Assembly: GCA_012719345.1 (NCBI GenBank)
Contig: JAAYAN010000049.1
Span: 1-61,576 of the forward strand
Source of the DNA: Ignavibacteria bacterium
Lineage (GTDB): Bacteria > Bacteroidota > Ignavibacteria > Ignavibacteriales > Melioribacteraceae
Reading direction: 5' to 3'
Length of the DNA: 61,576 nucleotides
The position numbers were made by a program, and so were the translations under genes. The notes under the pieces are model-generated. The model made no database searches. It saw only the letters and a program-made list of their open reading frames with translations, and was not told the origin of the DNA. Below, in pieces: positions 35,483-43,614 of the stretch. Each line of letters begins with the position of its first letter. Position 1 is the stretch's first letter.

Positions 35483-36133
35483 TTATTCCAATATTCTAAC
35501 TTTAGAACTGGTTAAAACTTTTGCCTGAAAATATTTATTCCCTTGAGAAATAATTCTTATTACGTCTCCTATACTGCCTTCTTCTTTTGCTTTTGCTTCG
35601 ATAGTAACTTCAACATTGCCTTTAGAAACAACAGCATCAACTTTATCGTTTATCAATACATCAGGTATTTTTTCAATCATATACGGCTGCAAAATACTTC
35701 CTTGTTTAATATTTATCTTTGCTCTGGTTCCCTCAAGATTTTTTACATCAATTACCGCCGATGTGCTTAACTGCGCAACATCTTTTATTTCAATTTTAAT
35801 ATCGGAAGCAGAAATACTGCTTCGTTTTTCAATATTGCCGGCAGCAACTGCAACCTTTGCATATAATTTTACTTTTAATGTAATTATGGACTGCGTATTT
35901 TTTTCTGAAAGAATAACAGGAAGATAAAAGAATCCGTTGCTGATTTTGGGTTTAACATCTTCGGAAATTACTATTCTGTTCATATCTTTAAGATCTTTCG
36001 GCGCCGATACTATTTCGTATTCAACATTTTCGTAATCCGAAAAATATCTTTTAAGGTAATCGTGTATTCCATCCGCATTATTTGATGGAAATATGAAGAT
36101 TATGAATAATATTACCCCGAAGAAATTAAACAT
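35483..36133 (-). CDS. flgA: Flagellar P-ring assembly chaperone FlgA
   Basis: 216 residues with a signal peptide (MFNFFGVILFIIFIFPS). The C-terminal SAF-type domain (about 90-215) has KRSSISASDIKIEIKDVAQL, GTRAKINIKQGSILQPYMIE and VEVTIEAKAKEEGSIGDVIR, all typical of FlgA, which acts in the periplasm to help FlgI polymerise. It lies three bases after flgG. Confidence 0.92.
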   Translation of the reverse strand: MFNFFGVILFIIFIFPSNNADGIHDYLKRYFSDYENVEYEIVSAPKDLKDMNRIVISEDVKPKISNGFFYLPVILSEKNTQSIITLKVKLYAKVAVAAGNIEKRSSISASDIKIEIKDVAQLSTSAVIDVKNLEGTRAKINIKQGSILQPYMIEKIPDVLINDKVDAVVSKGNVEVTIEAKAKEEGSIGDVIRIISQGNKYFQAKVLTSSKVRILE

Positions 36134-36136
36134 TTG

Positions 36137-36937
36137 TTATCCTCTCTTAAGGTTGTTTGCCATCGACATCATATTTTCTACTGTCTGCACGGTTTTGGAA
36201 TTAATTTCGTAAGCCCGCTGGGCTGTTATCATACCAATCATTTCTTCTACAATATCAACATTCGAAGATTCCAGAAAACCTTGACGCAGCTCGCCAAAAC
36301 CTTCAAAACCCGGTGTTCCGATAAGCGGCACGCCGGAAGTTTCGGTTTCAGCATAAAGGTTATCACCTAAGGCTTTTAATCCGCCGGGATTTACAAATTT
36401 TACCAAATCAATCTGCCCCATTTCAACTATATCGCCATTCGTTTGTGTTACTGTAACTCTTCCATCGGTTGAAACAGCAAATTCTCTTACATCGCTTGTA
36501 ATTGTAAAGCCAGGTTCAAGAACATGTCCGTTTGTTGAAACGATTGTTCCGTCGGCAGACATTTTAAATGAACCGTCGCGTGTGTAAACATAATTTCCAT
36601 CAGGTTTGCGAAGCTGGAAAAAACCATCACCGTAAATTGCCACATCATAAGCATTGCCGGTTGTCTGCAAGTCGCCCTGCATAAATAATTTCTGTGTAGA
36701 ACTTGGTTTTACACCTGTACCGACCTGTATTTTTGAATTCGGGTTTTCAACAATTCCGGCAATATCAATGTTTTTCGGATTAGCTGCAACTTCCTGATAA
36801 ATAAGATCCTTAAATTCAGCACGGTTCTTTTTAAAACTTGTTGTGTTCATATTCGCAATATTGTTAGATATTGTCTGGATATTTATCTGCTGTACATACA
36901 TTCCTGATGCTGCAGTTCTTAAAGCTCTAGTAGGCAT
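36137..36937 (-). CDS. flgG: Distal rod protein FlgG
   Basis: 266 residues, standard length. The axial N-terminus MPTRALRTAASGMYVQQINI followed by QTISNNIANMNTTSFKKNRAEF (positions about 21-42), the central DVAIYGDGFFQLRKPDG and the C-terminal SNVDIVEEMIGMITAQRAYE identify it. It forms the distal rod that passes through the P and L rings. It is followed by flgA, flgH and flgI in the order of assembly. Confidence 0.96.
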   Translation of the reverse strand: MPTRALRTAASGMYVQQINIQTISNNIANMNTTSFKKNRAEFKDLIYQEVAANPKNIDIAGIVENPNSKIQVGTGVKPSSTQKLFMQGDLQTTGNAYDVAIYGDGFFQLRKPDGNYVYTRDGSFKMSADGTIVSTNGHVLEPGFTITSDVREFAVSTDGRVTVTQTNGDIVEMGQIDLVKFVNPGGLKALGDNLYAETETSGVPLIGTPGFEGFGELRQGFLESSNVDIVEEMIGMITAQRAYEINSKTVQTVENMMSMANNLKRG

Positions 36938-36951
36938 AATTTATCTCCTTT

Positions 36952-37659
36952 TTATACTCTTCCTATTTCCTGGGCTTTGCTTAAAATAGTATCTATGCTT
37001 CCAACAATTTTTTGCGAAGCTTCAAAATCTTTATTTATCTGAATCATTGCCTGCATTTCGTGAATCGGGTTTACGTTCGATTCTTCGATGTAGCCCTGAT
37101 ATATTTCGTAACTGTTTTCATCTGCAATTTGAATTTCGTCTGTAAGCAGACTAAAATTTTGATTCGGCTTTCTTTGCAGTATCGACTGATCGTGAACATC
37201 TGCTATCATAAGCTGATCAATTATAACTGTTCCCGATTTTATTTCACCGTTTTTTGTAACAATCAGCGGTTCTTTCGATTCGAGTATGCTTTCGTTGATG
37301 TTTATTTCGCCGTTTTTGCTTAAAACTTTGTAACCGTCCTGATTTACCAAAAACCCTTCCTCACTTATCGAGAACTTTCCATTATTGGTTAATTCTACTC
37401 CGTTTTCTGTTTTAATCATAAACAAACCCCTGCCTGTAATCGCAAGGTCGAGAGGATTATTAGTTTCCACAAGCGAACCGGCTGTAAAATCCGTAATCTG
37501 CTTGTTGAACTGATTTTCTTCTTTTGCAATTATTTCGGCAAACGGAACTTCGCGTTTATATCCTGTTGTATTTATGTTGGCTAAATTATTAGCCACAATT
37601 TGAATACTGCGCATTCTTTGATATAAATGCTGACCTGCATCGTATAATCCTTTAACCAT
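36952..37659 (-). CDS. flgF: Rod protein FlgF (FlgF/FlgG family)
   Basis: 235 residues. It shares the axial termini (SIQIVANNLANINTTGYKRE; SNVNPIHEMQAMIQINKDFE) and the LDLAITGRGLFMIKTENG strand region with FlgG, but is shorter and placed just upstream of flgG, the usual flgF-flgG order. The mid-body (about 120-180) is less conserved. It would form part of the proximal or distal rod. A second FlgG-like copy is the alternative name. Confidence 0.88.
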   Translation of the reverse strand: MVKGLYDAGQHLYQRMRSIQIVANNLANINTTGYKREVPFAEIIAKEENQFNKQITDFTAGSLVETNNPLDLAITGRGLFMIKTENGVELTNNGKFSISEEGFLVNQDGYKVLSKNGEININESILESKEPLIVTKNGEIKSGTVIIDQLMIADVHDQSILQRKPNQNFSLLTDEIQIADENSYEIYQGYIEESNVNPIHEMQAMIQINKDFEASQKIVGSIDTILSKAQEIGRV

Positions 37660-37669
37660 TTCAGTCTCT

Positions 37670-37849
37670 TTATTCTTTTTTTAGTAAGATAAACCTCAAA
37701 ATACGTGCCGATACTGAATATATTTGGGAATTGAATGATCTGCAGCTTTGAAGAATATTTAACGATTCCTTTACAAATCCCGTATCTTTAAATCCCGGGA
37801 TTGACCTTTCGATATGCTCAAGTATTTTTCGGTTCTTTTCGTATTTCAT
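37670..37849 (-). CDS. Unrecognised 59-aa protein in the rod-gene operon
   Basis: An ATG-TAA gene of 59 codons filling the gap between the 382-aa gene (19 bases away) and flgF (10 bases away). The product is basic and mostly helical: MKYEKNRKILEHIERSIPGF, then a segment with KDTGFVKESLNILQ, one Cys, and a hydrophobic basic tail (ARILRFILLKKE). The neat fit into an otherwise gap-free operon is the main evidence that it is real. It lacks the FlgM anti-sigma motif. A small chaperone or export cofactor would fit, but that is a guess. Confidence 0.6.
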   Translation of the reverse strand: MKYEKNRKILEHIERSIPGFKDTGFVKESLNILQSCRSFNSQIYSVSARILRFILLKKE

Positions 37850-37868
37850 TTGTAAAACTTAGTTTTTT

Positions 37869-39017
37869 CTAAGCTTTTACATTAATTGAGCCAACAGAAC
37901 CAAGCAGATTGTTATGTGATTGGGATAAAATTATGTTTACCGGAAGGTTAAAATACTGCGATAAACTTTGATTAAGGATATGAAGATTTTCGTATAAAAA
38001 AACGTCATTTTGCGATGGAAAACTAATTGACCCCACAATTTTATTATCAGATAAATTGACGATAAAATTTTTATCCTCGTGCGATCCTGTAATTTTATTA
38101 ATCAAACTATTTGTGCTTTTAACGATTTCCGAAGTAAATACAAGGCTTATTAGTTTATTTCCCTCGCGTAAAATTACAAAATCGCGCGAAAGACCGAATC
38201 TGTTATACACAGATTTTTGGACAATATACTTGCTGAAATCTTTGCTCAGCTCTGTATATATTCTACTGCCGGACGAATTTAGAACTTTTATTTGAAGATA
38301 ATCCAAAATTTCGAGAACTGCCTTTTCCCTGTTTTTAACCAATAATTGGTTAATTTTAGCATTTTGTTCAAATATATCCATTATTAATGACGAAGAAAGA
38401 ATATCATTCAATCTTAAATCCTGTTCCGTAAAATATATTTGCTCCAGCTGATAAGTTATTTTTTCAACAAGGTCGTTAAATGAAATATCGAAAATCAGAT
38501 TGAAATTGCTTCCGTTTTGTTCCGCCCAGCCGTCTTTTTCTGACCACATTATATTTATCATTAAATTTACTGCAAGCTCGTCTCCGGATAAACCCCACTT
38601 TTCGTAATATTCGGCAAGCTGATTAATTTTCGATTTTACAAGCGGTTTATCGGATTTAATAATTTCTTCTACAAGCTTTTTAATCAACCCTGTATCTTCA
38701 AGATTTAATTTCGAAATTATTTCGGAAATAAATATTTGATTGAAATTTTTTGAACCGGCAAGATTATTAAGGAGAATTGTAAACGGATTCCGGCTGATTA
38801 CTTTACCGATAAGTTCATCGCCGGTTATTAGATTAAGCGGCAGTTTTGTTTGAAACACAAATCCTTTTACAAGAATTTTATAAGTGTCGCTTATTTTATC
38901 TAATATTTTAAAATCTACAAGCGAGTTTTCGGCTGGCAAAGAAACAAGCGGTTTTTGCGAAGAACTAAGGTTTTTTGAAATATCCGCAATAATCTGCGGT
39001 GTAATTCCCTGTATCAT
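37869..39017 (-). CDS. Unknown 382-aa flagellar-operon protein (possibly FliK-like)
   Basis: No clear family. There is no signal peptide or membrane helix. The N-terminal about 100 residues alternate Ser-rich polar sequence and strands (SLVDFKILDKISDTYKILVK, TGDELIGKVISRNPF), similar in style to the N-terminal half of FliK-related hook-length proteins. The middle (about 110-240) is helical, and the C-terminal 110 residues have strand pairs (FVILREGNKLISLVF, NKIVGSISFPSQNDVFLY) reminiscent of the FliK C-terminal fold, with FLY-N-LHILNQSLSQYF near the end. It overlaps the DUF2802-like gene by four bases, so it belongs to the flagellar operon. Confidence 0.6.
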   Translation of the reverse strand: MIQGITPQIIADISKNLSSSQKPLVSLPAENSLVDFKILDKISDTYKILVKGFVFQTKLPLNLITGDELIGKVISRNPFTILLNNLAGSKNFNQIFISEIISKLNLEDTGLIKKLVEEIIKSDKPLVKSKINQLAEYYEKWGLSGDELAVNLMINIMWSEKDGWAEQNGSNFNLIFDISFNDLVEKITYQLEQIYFTEQDLRLNDILSSSLIMDIFEQNAKINQLLVKNREKAVLEILDYLQIKVLNSSGSRIYTELSKDFSKYIVQKSVYNRFGLSRDFVILREGNKLISLVFTSEIVKSTNSLINKITGSHEDKNFIVNLSDNKIVGSISFPSQNDVFLYENLHILNQSLSQYFNLPVNIILSQSHNNLLGSVGSINVKA

Positions 39018-39559
39018 TTATTTTGTTCATACAATAAATTTAATTTGGCAGCTAAATGAACTTCACCTTTAGAAACTGATAATTTGCGGGCTATTTCCGT
39101 TATTGCCGCACCGTTTGAATCTATTTTTAATTTTCTGCCAAAAAGCGAAGTTCTTATTTTTTTTAATTTACTGTCCGAAATACTTCCTATTTTTTCTTCT
39201 CTCAATCTTTTGATATTTTCCTTTAAATCTTTATTTCGCAATTTGTTCAATTCAATTTTTCTTCTTCTGTACAGAACCACAATAGCTGCTAAAAATCCGG
39301 CATTAAGCAGAACAATAATTTTCCAATTAATATAATTTATAATATTGTAATTATATTCGGCTTTTTGAACCTGAACCGGCGCAGTAATATTTATTTCTGG
39401 CGTTGGATAATTTTCCGGATTTTTTCCGGTTTCTTCTGCTGTAATTATAGCAGCATTGTCTTCAAGAATTCGTTCAACGCAATCGTCATCTGCAAATTGC
39501 TGCGAAAAAATGATTGCTGTAAATGATACTAAAAGCGAAATAAATTTTATCTTTTTCAT
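39014..39559 (-). CDS. DUF2802-like membrane protein of flagellar clusters
   Basis: 181 residues. A signal-anchor or signal peptide (about 1-20), a short periplasmic segment, a membrane helix at about 82-98 (IIVLLNAGFLAAIVVLY) and a basic cytoplasmic helix region. The C-terminal about 30 residues (AAITEIARKLSVSKGEVHLA) match the short helix-turn-helix-like end of DUF2802 proteins found in flagellar operons. The function is unknown. It overlaps both neighbours by four bases. Confidence 0.65.
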   Translation of the reverse strand: MKKIKFISLLVSFTAIIFSQQFADDDCVERILEDNAAIITAEETGKNPENYPTPEINITAPVQVQKAEYNYNIINYINWKIIVLLNAGFLAAIVVLYRRRKIELNKLRNKDLKENIKRLREEKIGSISDSKLKKIRTSLFGRKLKIDSNGAAITEIARKLSVSKGEVHLAAKLNLLYEQNK

Positions 39560-40863
39560 TGCCTTATCTTTCTCTTTAATGGGAAATTCATTGTTATTGA
39601 CGAGCCTGCGGTATCGTAAGCTTCAATTAAATAATTACCTTCGTGCTTATTCATAAGGTTTTCAACAATGCGCAAATTAAGATCGGATGATTTAAACGAG
39701 CTTTTATTCTTTTCGGTGTAAGGTTTTAAGTTTGCGGTGGAAATTAATTTCAATATTATCTGATCGTTCTTGTATTTTGTCTGTACAATAATTCCGCCTT
39801 CCCCCTTTGAATTAGCTTTAATAAGTCCTATAACATTTGTAAGTATCTGGAATATATAATTCTGATGACTTAACAAAGATGGAATATCCTGTTCAAAATC
39901 CATCACAAGTTCAAAATTGTTATTCTCTAACGTGGATTTTACGAGGTTATAATATTCGTTAATGGAATCGTTAAGATTGCAAGGCTGAATTTTTACATTC
40001 TTCTGATTAAGATTTGAAAATTTCACTAACCGGCTAATCGAAGTATTTATTTTTGCAATCTGCGATTTTATTTTCTTTACATCACTTTCATTGTTTTCGT
40101 TAACAATCATATCAATCTGGCTTACAATAACCTGGAGCGGAGTCATAATGTCTTCAACTATACCTTCGGTAAGTTCGCCAATAGCAGCAAGCCTGAAATC
40201 GTTCGATAATTTTGCCTGATAAGTCTGCACTTCCTCGATGGTTGTATTAAGTTTTATTTTAAGATGAATTTTATCGAGCTTTGAAAGTGTCTGGTTAAGA
40301 AGTATCTGAATTATCTGCTTATCGATGCTTGCAAAACTTTTATGGAATATTGAAGATAGAATGGACAAAATCCCTTTCTTTTTATTATCCTCAAAAATTG
40401 GGAAAATTATAAAATTAAGTTTAGAACCGCCGTTGTTCATACTTTTCAGTTCGGGGATAATCATAGGCTTCTGGGTATCGAAAAGAACATTTAAAATTCC
40501 TTCTCGAAAATAGTGGTTCATTGTTTCTTCGATATTATATTTGTTGTTTCCTACTTCGCTTAATTTGGATAAAGATCCATCGAAAAACAACAAACTTGCA
40601 TCCTTTATGGGAAGTATTCTTTTTAAAGTTAATTTAAATTTTTCAGATATTTCCTGCGGATCTTTCAAATTTGCAATTTCACTAGAAAATGAAATCATAT
40701 TCTGAAACAGATGCGCATATTTTTCTGTTAGCTTAGGAGAATTGTTTTCGGTAGCTACAGCAGCAAACCTGATCTCATTATTATATTCATCGTTCGGACT
40801 GTAAGTCTGAAGAAGTTTATGAAACGGTTCGTAATCCGCATTATTTGTTTTTAATACTCTCAA
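39556..40863 (-). CDS. GAF protein with degenerate histidine kinase domains (pseudokinase)
   Basis: 435 residues. A GAF-like domain (about 55-195) is followed by a HisKA-type helix pair, where the usual G-E-L-x-x-G-I-A-H-E-I-N-N-P-L reads GELTEGIVEDIMTPLQVI: the phospho-acceptor His is replaced by Glu237. The ATP-binding part (about 320-430) keeps an N-box-like helix (QILTNVIGLIKANSKGEGG) but lacks the DxGxG (ISTANLK) and the Gly-rich lid. It therefore probably neither binds ATP well nor autophosphorylates. It could be a scaffold that presents or inhibits receivers of the cluster. It follows two HDOD genes. Confidence 0.8.
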   Translation of the reverse strand: MRVLKTNNADYEPFHKLLQTYSPNDEYNNEIRFAAVATENNSPKLTEKYAHLFQNMISFSSEIANLKDPQEISEKFKLTLKRILPIKDASLLFFDGSLSKLSEVGNNKYNIEETMNHYFREGILNVLFDTQKPMIIPELKSMNNGGSKLNFIIFPIFEDNKKKGILSILSSIFHKSFASIDKQIIQILLNQTLSKLDKIHLKIKLNTTIEEVQTYQAKLSNDFRLAAIGELTEGIVEDIMTPLQVIVSQIDMIVNENNESDVKKIKSQIAKINTSISRLVKFSNLNQKNVKIQPCNLNDSINEYYNLVKSTLENNNFELVMDFEQDIPSLLSHQNYIFQILTNVIGLIKANSKGEGGIIVQTKYKNDQIILKLISTANLKPYTEKNKSSFKSSDLNLRIVENLMNKHEGNYLIEAYDTAGSSITMNFPLKRKIRQ

Positions 40864-40864
40864 G

Positions 40865-41737
40865 TTAAATCCTGATATTATTTATTTCTTCAGTAAACAG
40901 ATTTCTGTAGCTTTCTATAAACTCATCAAGATGCTCAGAATCCCGGAACTTCAAAGTTTGTATTATAGAATCATCCAGAACTATTGTAGAATCCCAATAA
41001 AAATTACCAATTTGAAGTTTCTGAGTCATATAGTCCGCTAAATGAACAACTGCTACAAGTTCTTTATTGTCAATAACCTTGCCAGGAAAATGATGGTTAA
41101 AAACCGTTTCGCCTAAAGATTCCGGCAAATTCCATTTTTTTGAAAGCAGCAAACCGATTTCTTGATGATCCATTCCCATTGCTTCTAATTCAGCCTGAAG
41201 GAAAGGGATGTTTTCTTTTTCCACTCGCTCAATAATTTCGAGAAATGCTGAATGGAAATATTTATGAATAACAGGAATTCCGAGGTCGTGAAGCAAACCC
41301 GCAACAAATGCTTCGCCACCGAATCTGTAACCGAGGTCTTCCGAAATTCTTTTTGCGGCATTTCCGGCAATAAGCGAATGCTTCCAGAAATCCTCCTGCT
41401 TCATATTTTTATCGCTCTTGTTTTTAAAGGATTCTATCATAGAAAGAGCAACCACAATATTCTTAATATCCTGATAACCGATAATTAAAATTGCAAAATC
41501 TATTGTAGAAACCTTTCGCGGAAGCCCATACAAAGGCGAATTTGATATTGAAAGAATTTTAGTAGTAAGACCGGGATCCTTACCAATAATTTTGCTTAAA
41601 GCCTGAGTGTTGGTTGAAGGATCATCTAGCAACCGGGAAATTTCCATCATCATCCCTGATATTGCCGGCAGATTATAAACATTTGCTATAACCTGTTCTG
41701 TTTTTTTTCTTTTCTCATTAAGCTGCTGGTTATCCAT
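40865..41737 (-). CDS. HDOD-domain protein (copy 2 of a tandem pair)
   Basis: 290 residues from the ATG at 41737 (MDNQQLNEKRKKTEQVIANV), chosen because an upstream in-frame start at 41839 would lie inside the preceding HDOD gene. A single HDOD domain spans most of the protein: GKDPGLTTKILSISNSPLYG, STIDFAILIIGYQDIKNIVV, FVAGLLHDLGIPVIHKYFHS. HDOD proteins are thought to scaffold signalling, often in motility and c-di-GMP control, with no proven catalysis. It is about half identical by eye to the gene before it. Confidence 0.9.
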   Translation of the reverse strand: MDNQQLNEKRKKTEQVIANVYNLPAISGMMMEISRLLDDPSTNTQALSKIIGKDPGLTTKILSISNSPLYGLPRKVSTIDFAILIIGYQDIKNIVVALSMIESFKNKSDKNMKQEDFWKHSLIAGNAAKRISEDLGYRFGGEAFVAGLLHDLGIPVIHKYFHSAFLEIIERVEKENIPFLQAELEAMGMDHQEIGLLLSKKWNLPESLGETVFNHHFPGKVIDNKELVAVVHLADYMTQKLQIGNFYWDSTIVLDDSIIQTLKFRDSEHLDEFIESYRNLFTEEINNIRI

Positions 41738-41756
41738 TATATTCACTTTTTTTATG

Positions 41757-42638
41757 TTAAAAATTAATTGTTTCCAATTGCTGAGTAAAAATACTGCGGT
41801 AACTTTCAATAAAATCTTCGAGGTAATCTTCATCTCCAAGATTTAAAATATTTATTACTTCTTTATCGAAGATATAGCCTTTATCCCAGTCAAAATCTCC
41901 AATGCCGAGCCTTACAGTCATGTAATCAGCAAGATGTACAATTGCTGCAAGACGGTTATCTCCTTCCAATTCCGAAGGTTTATGATGAAACTGCACAACA
42001 TCTGCAAGAATTGATGGAAGGTTCCATCTTTCAACAAGCGAGCGTGCAATTTCCGTATGGTTCCATCCTAAAACATTAGATTCGGCTTCAAGAAAACTTA
42101 TATTCTCGTTTTTTACTTTTTCAATAATTTCTAAATAATCTTTATTGAAATACTTGTAAATAACAGGTATTCCTAAATCGTGAAGAAGTCCGCCTGTAAA
42201 AGCTTCTCCGCTTACAGGATAGCCGATATCGTCGGCAATTTTTTTTGCTGCAAATGCTGTAACTATTGAATGATACCAATATTTTTTCTGCCCGAATTTT
42301 TTGCTTCCGGCAGTTTTAAAGGCTTCCATCATCGAAAGCGCAATTACTATATTTTTAATGTGATTAAAACCTAATATCACAATTGCAAAATCGATGGTGG
42401 AAACTCTGCGGGGAATACCATAAAGCGGAGAGTTTGCTACTGATAATATTTTTGTTACAAGTCCCTGGTCCTGACTTATAATTTTTCCCAATTGAGAAGC
42501 GCTCGAAGAAGGATTGTCAATTACTTTTGTAATTTCGAAAATTACAATAGGAATTGTAGGCAAATTATAAACCGTGGAAAGTATCCTGCTAGCGCGGTTT
42601 TTCTTTTTTTCTAATATTTCCTGTTCCTGCTCATTCAT
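41757..42638 (-). CDS. HDOD-domain protein (copy 1 of a tandem pair)
   Basis: 293 residues. The same architecture as the next gene: an N-terminal Lys/Glu-rich helix, then HDOD with SQDQGLVTKILSVANSPLYG, STIDFAIVILGFNHIKNIVI and FTGGLLHDLGIPVIYKYFNK, and a C-terminal helix (DYLEDFIESYRSIFTQQLE). It overlaps the end of fliA by eight bases. Tandem duplication with divergence at the ends suggests related but separate partners. A role in setting flagellar number or gene expression is inference. Confidence 0.9.
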   Translation of the reverse strand: MNEQEQEILEKKKNRASRILSTVYNLPTIPIVIFEITKVIDNPSSSASQLGKIISQDQGLVTKILSVANSPLYGIPRRVSTIDFAIVILGFNHIKNIVIALSMMEAFKTAGSKKFGQKKYWYHSIVTAFAAKKIADDIGYPVSGEAFTGGLLHDLGIPVIYKYFNKDYLEIIEKVKNENISFLEAESNVLGWNHTEIARSLVERWNLPSILADVVQFHHKPSELEGDNRLAAIVHLADYMTVRLGIGDFDWDKGYIFDKEVINILNLGDEDYLEDFIESYRSIFTQQLETINF

Positions 42639-43257
42639 ACTTTTTGTTAAGTTTCATTTTCAATTCTTTCATTATTTTAGAGTGAATTTGAGAAACTCGG
42701 GAAATTGTAATATTCAGCACTTCGGCTATTTCGTTATAATTTAAGTTTTCGTAGTAGTAAAGAGTTATAACAAGTCTGTCTCTTTCGTGCAGACTTTTTA
42801 CCGCCTGAATAAGAAGTTCTTTCTGTTCGTCCTTTTGAACTATTTCATCGGGCTTTTCGGCATCGCTTGGAATAATATCGCTTAGCATATATCCGTCCTC
42901 ATTGTCGTAAGGATTATTCAACGATACATTTCTGTAACGCAATTCCGAATCCGGATTTTGATTATTACGCGGTTTAATTTGCAATTTCCTCAGCTCGTCA
43001 ATTATTTTTCCTCGTATCCTCTGGATGGCGTAGGTTTCGAACTTCGTCCCGTATTCCGGGTCAAATCTTTCAATGGCTTCGCTTAATCCCTCAATTCCGA
43101 ATTGGAAATAATCCTTTTCGTCAACAATGTTCAACTTCATAAATTTAGAATGATGGATAACATAATGAACCAGATTTGTGTAGTTAATCATAATTTGTTT
43201 TTTTGTACCCGCATCCGGTTGTTCTTTGTACTTTGTCCATAAAGCCGAGTTATTCAT
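42631..43257 (-). CDS. fliA: RNA polymerase sigma factor for flagellar genes (FliA/sigma-28)
   Basis: 208 residues, slightly shorter than most FliA proteins (about 240). Region 2 (about 20-92) has DYFQFGIEGLSEAIERFDPE and FETYAIQRIRGKIIDELRKL, which is the FliA/WhiG form. Region 4 (about 150-205) has LVITLYYYENLNYNEIAEVL and a recognition helix (NITISRVSQIHSKIMKEL). It would transcribe late flagellar genes. No anti-sigma factor FlgM is found in the window. It overlaps the small membrane protein gene by eight bases. Confidence 0.95.
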   Translation of the reverse strand: MNNSALWTKYKEQPDAGTKKQIMINYTNLVHYVIHHSKFMKLNIVDEKDYFQFGIEGLSEAIERFDPEYGTKFETYAIQRIRGKIIDELRKLQIKPRNNQNPDSELRYRNVSLNNPYDNEDGYMLSDIIPSDAEKPDEIVQKDEQKELLIQAVKSLHERDRLVITLYYYENLNYNEIAEVLNITISRVSQIHSKIMKELKMKLNKKYE

Positions 43258-43492
43258 TTTCTTTGCTTCCTACTATGTTTTCGTTTAAGTTTAAATTTTT
43301 CCCTTTGGATATAGCTGTTTTGTTTATGGCTTTGATAAATGCCAAAACGATAATTCCCAATAAAAGTGTTACAACAAAAAACAGTATGAACGATCTTAAT
43401 AAAACATCTTCAATCATTAAACCTTGCTGACTGTAGAATATTACAGATAAAAAAAACACCAGAAGACCAAGATTTAAGACTATTTTATTCAT
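43250..43492 (-). CDS. Small two-helix membrane protein ahead of fliA
   Basis: 80 residues: two hydrophobic helices (about 4-20 and 33-53) and a polar Lys/Asn tail (SKGKNLNLNENIVGSKENE). AAAGGAGGG precedes the ATG, one of the best ribosome-binding sites in the window. It is the first gene after a 122-base gap holding a sigma-54-like box, and its end overlaps fliA. I know no family for it. A membrane-linked control of FliA is an attractive but untested idea. Confidence 0.65.
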   Translation of the reverse strand: MNKIVLNLGLLVFFLSVIFYSQQGLMIEDVLLRSFILFFVVTLLLGIIVLAFIKAINKTAISKGKNLNLNENIVGSKENE

Positions 43493-43518
43493 TCACTCCC
43501 TCCTTTTGTATAAATATT

Positions 43519-43534
43519 TGCAAAGAATATACCA
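43519..43534 (-). promoter_or_regulatory. Sigma-54-like promoter upstream of the fliA operon
   Basis: On the minus strand TGGTATATTCTTTGCA fits the -24/-12 pattern TGG-N8-TTGCW (GG-N10-GC spacing), 26 bases before the start codon of the small membrane protein gene. The -24 side lacks the usual CAC after TGG. It sits in one of the few non-coding gaps of the cluster. Confidence 0.5.
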
Positions 43535-43614
43535 AAAGCTGTTAAAGCTGAATAATTTAAACAGCATAAGTTTTACAGCAATTTTTTTTGACACTGAAAA
43601 AGTTAGGATGACCG

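Noticed and set aside
37670-37849. The 59-aa gene as FlgM, the missing anti-sigma factor
   Set aside because: It lacks the FlgM C-terminal sigma-binding pattern and is separated from flgN/flgK, where flgM usually lies.
40865-41839. HDOD copy 2 starting at 41839
   Set aside because: The added 34 residues fall inside the end of the preceding HDOD gene and look random; the ATG at 41737 fits the homologous start of copy 1.
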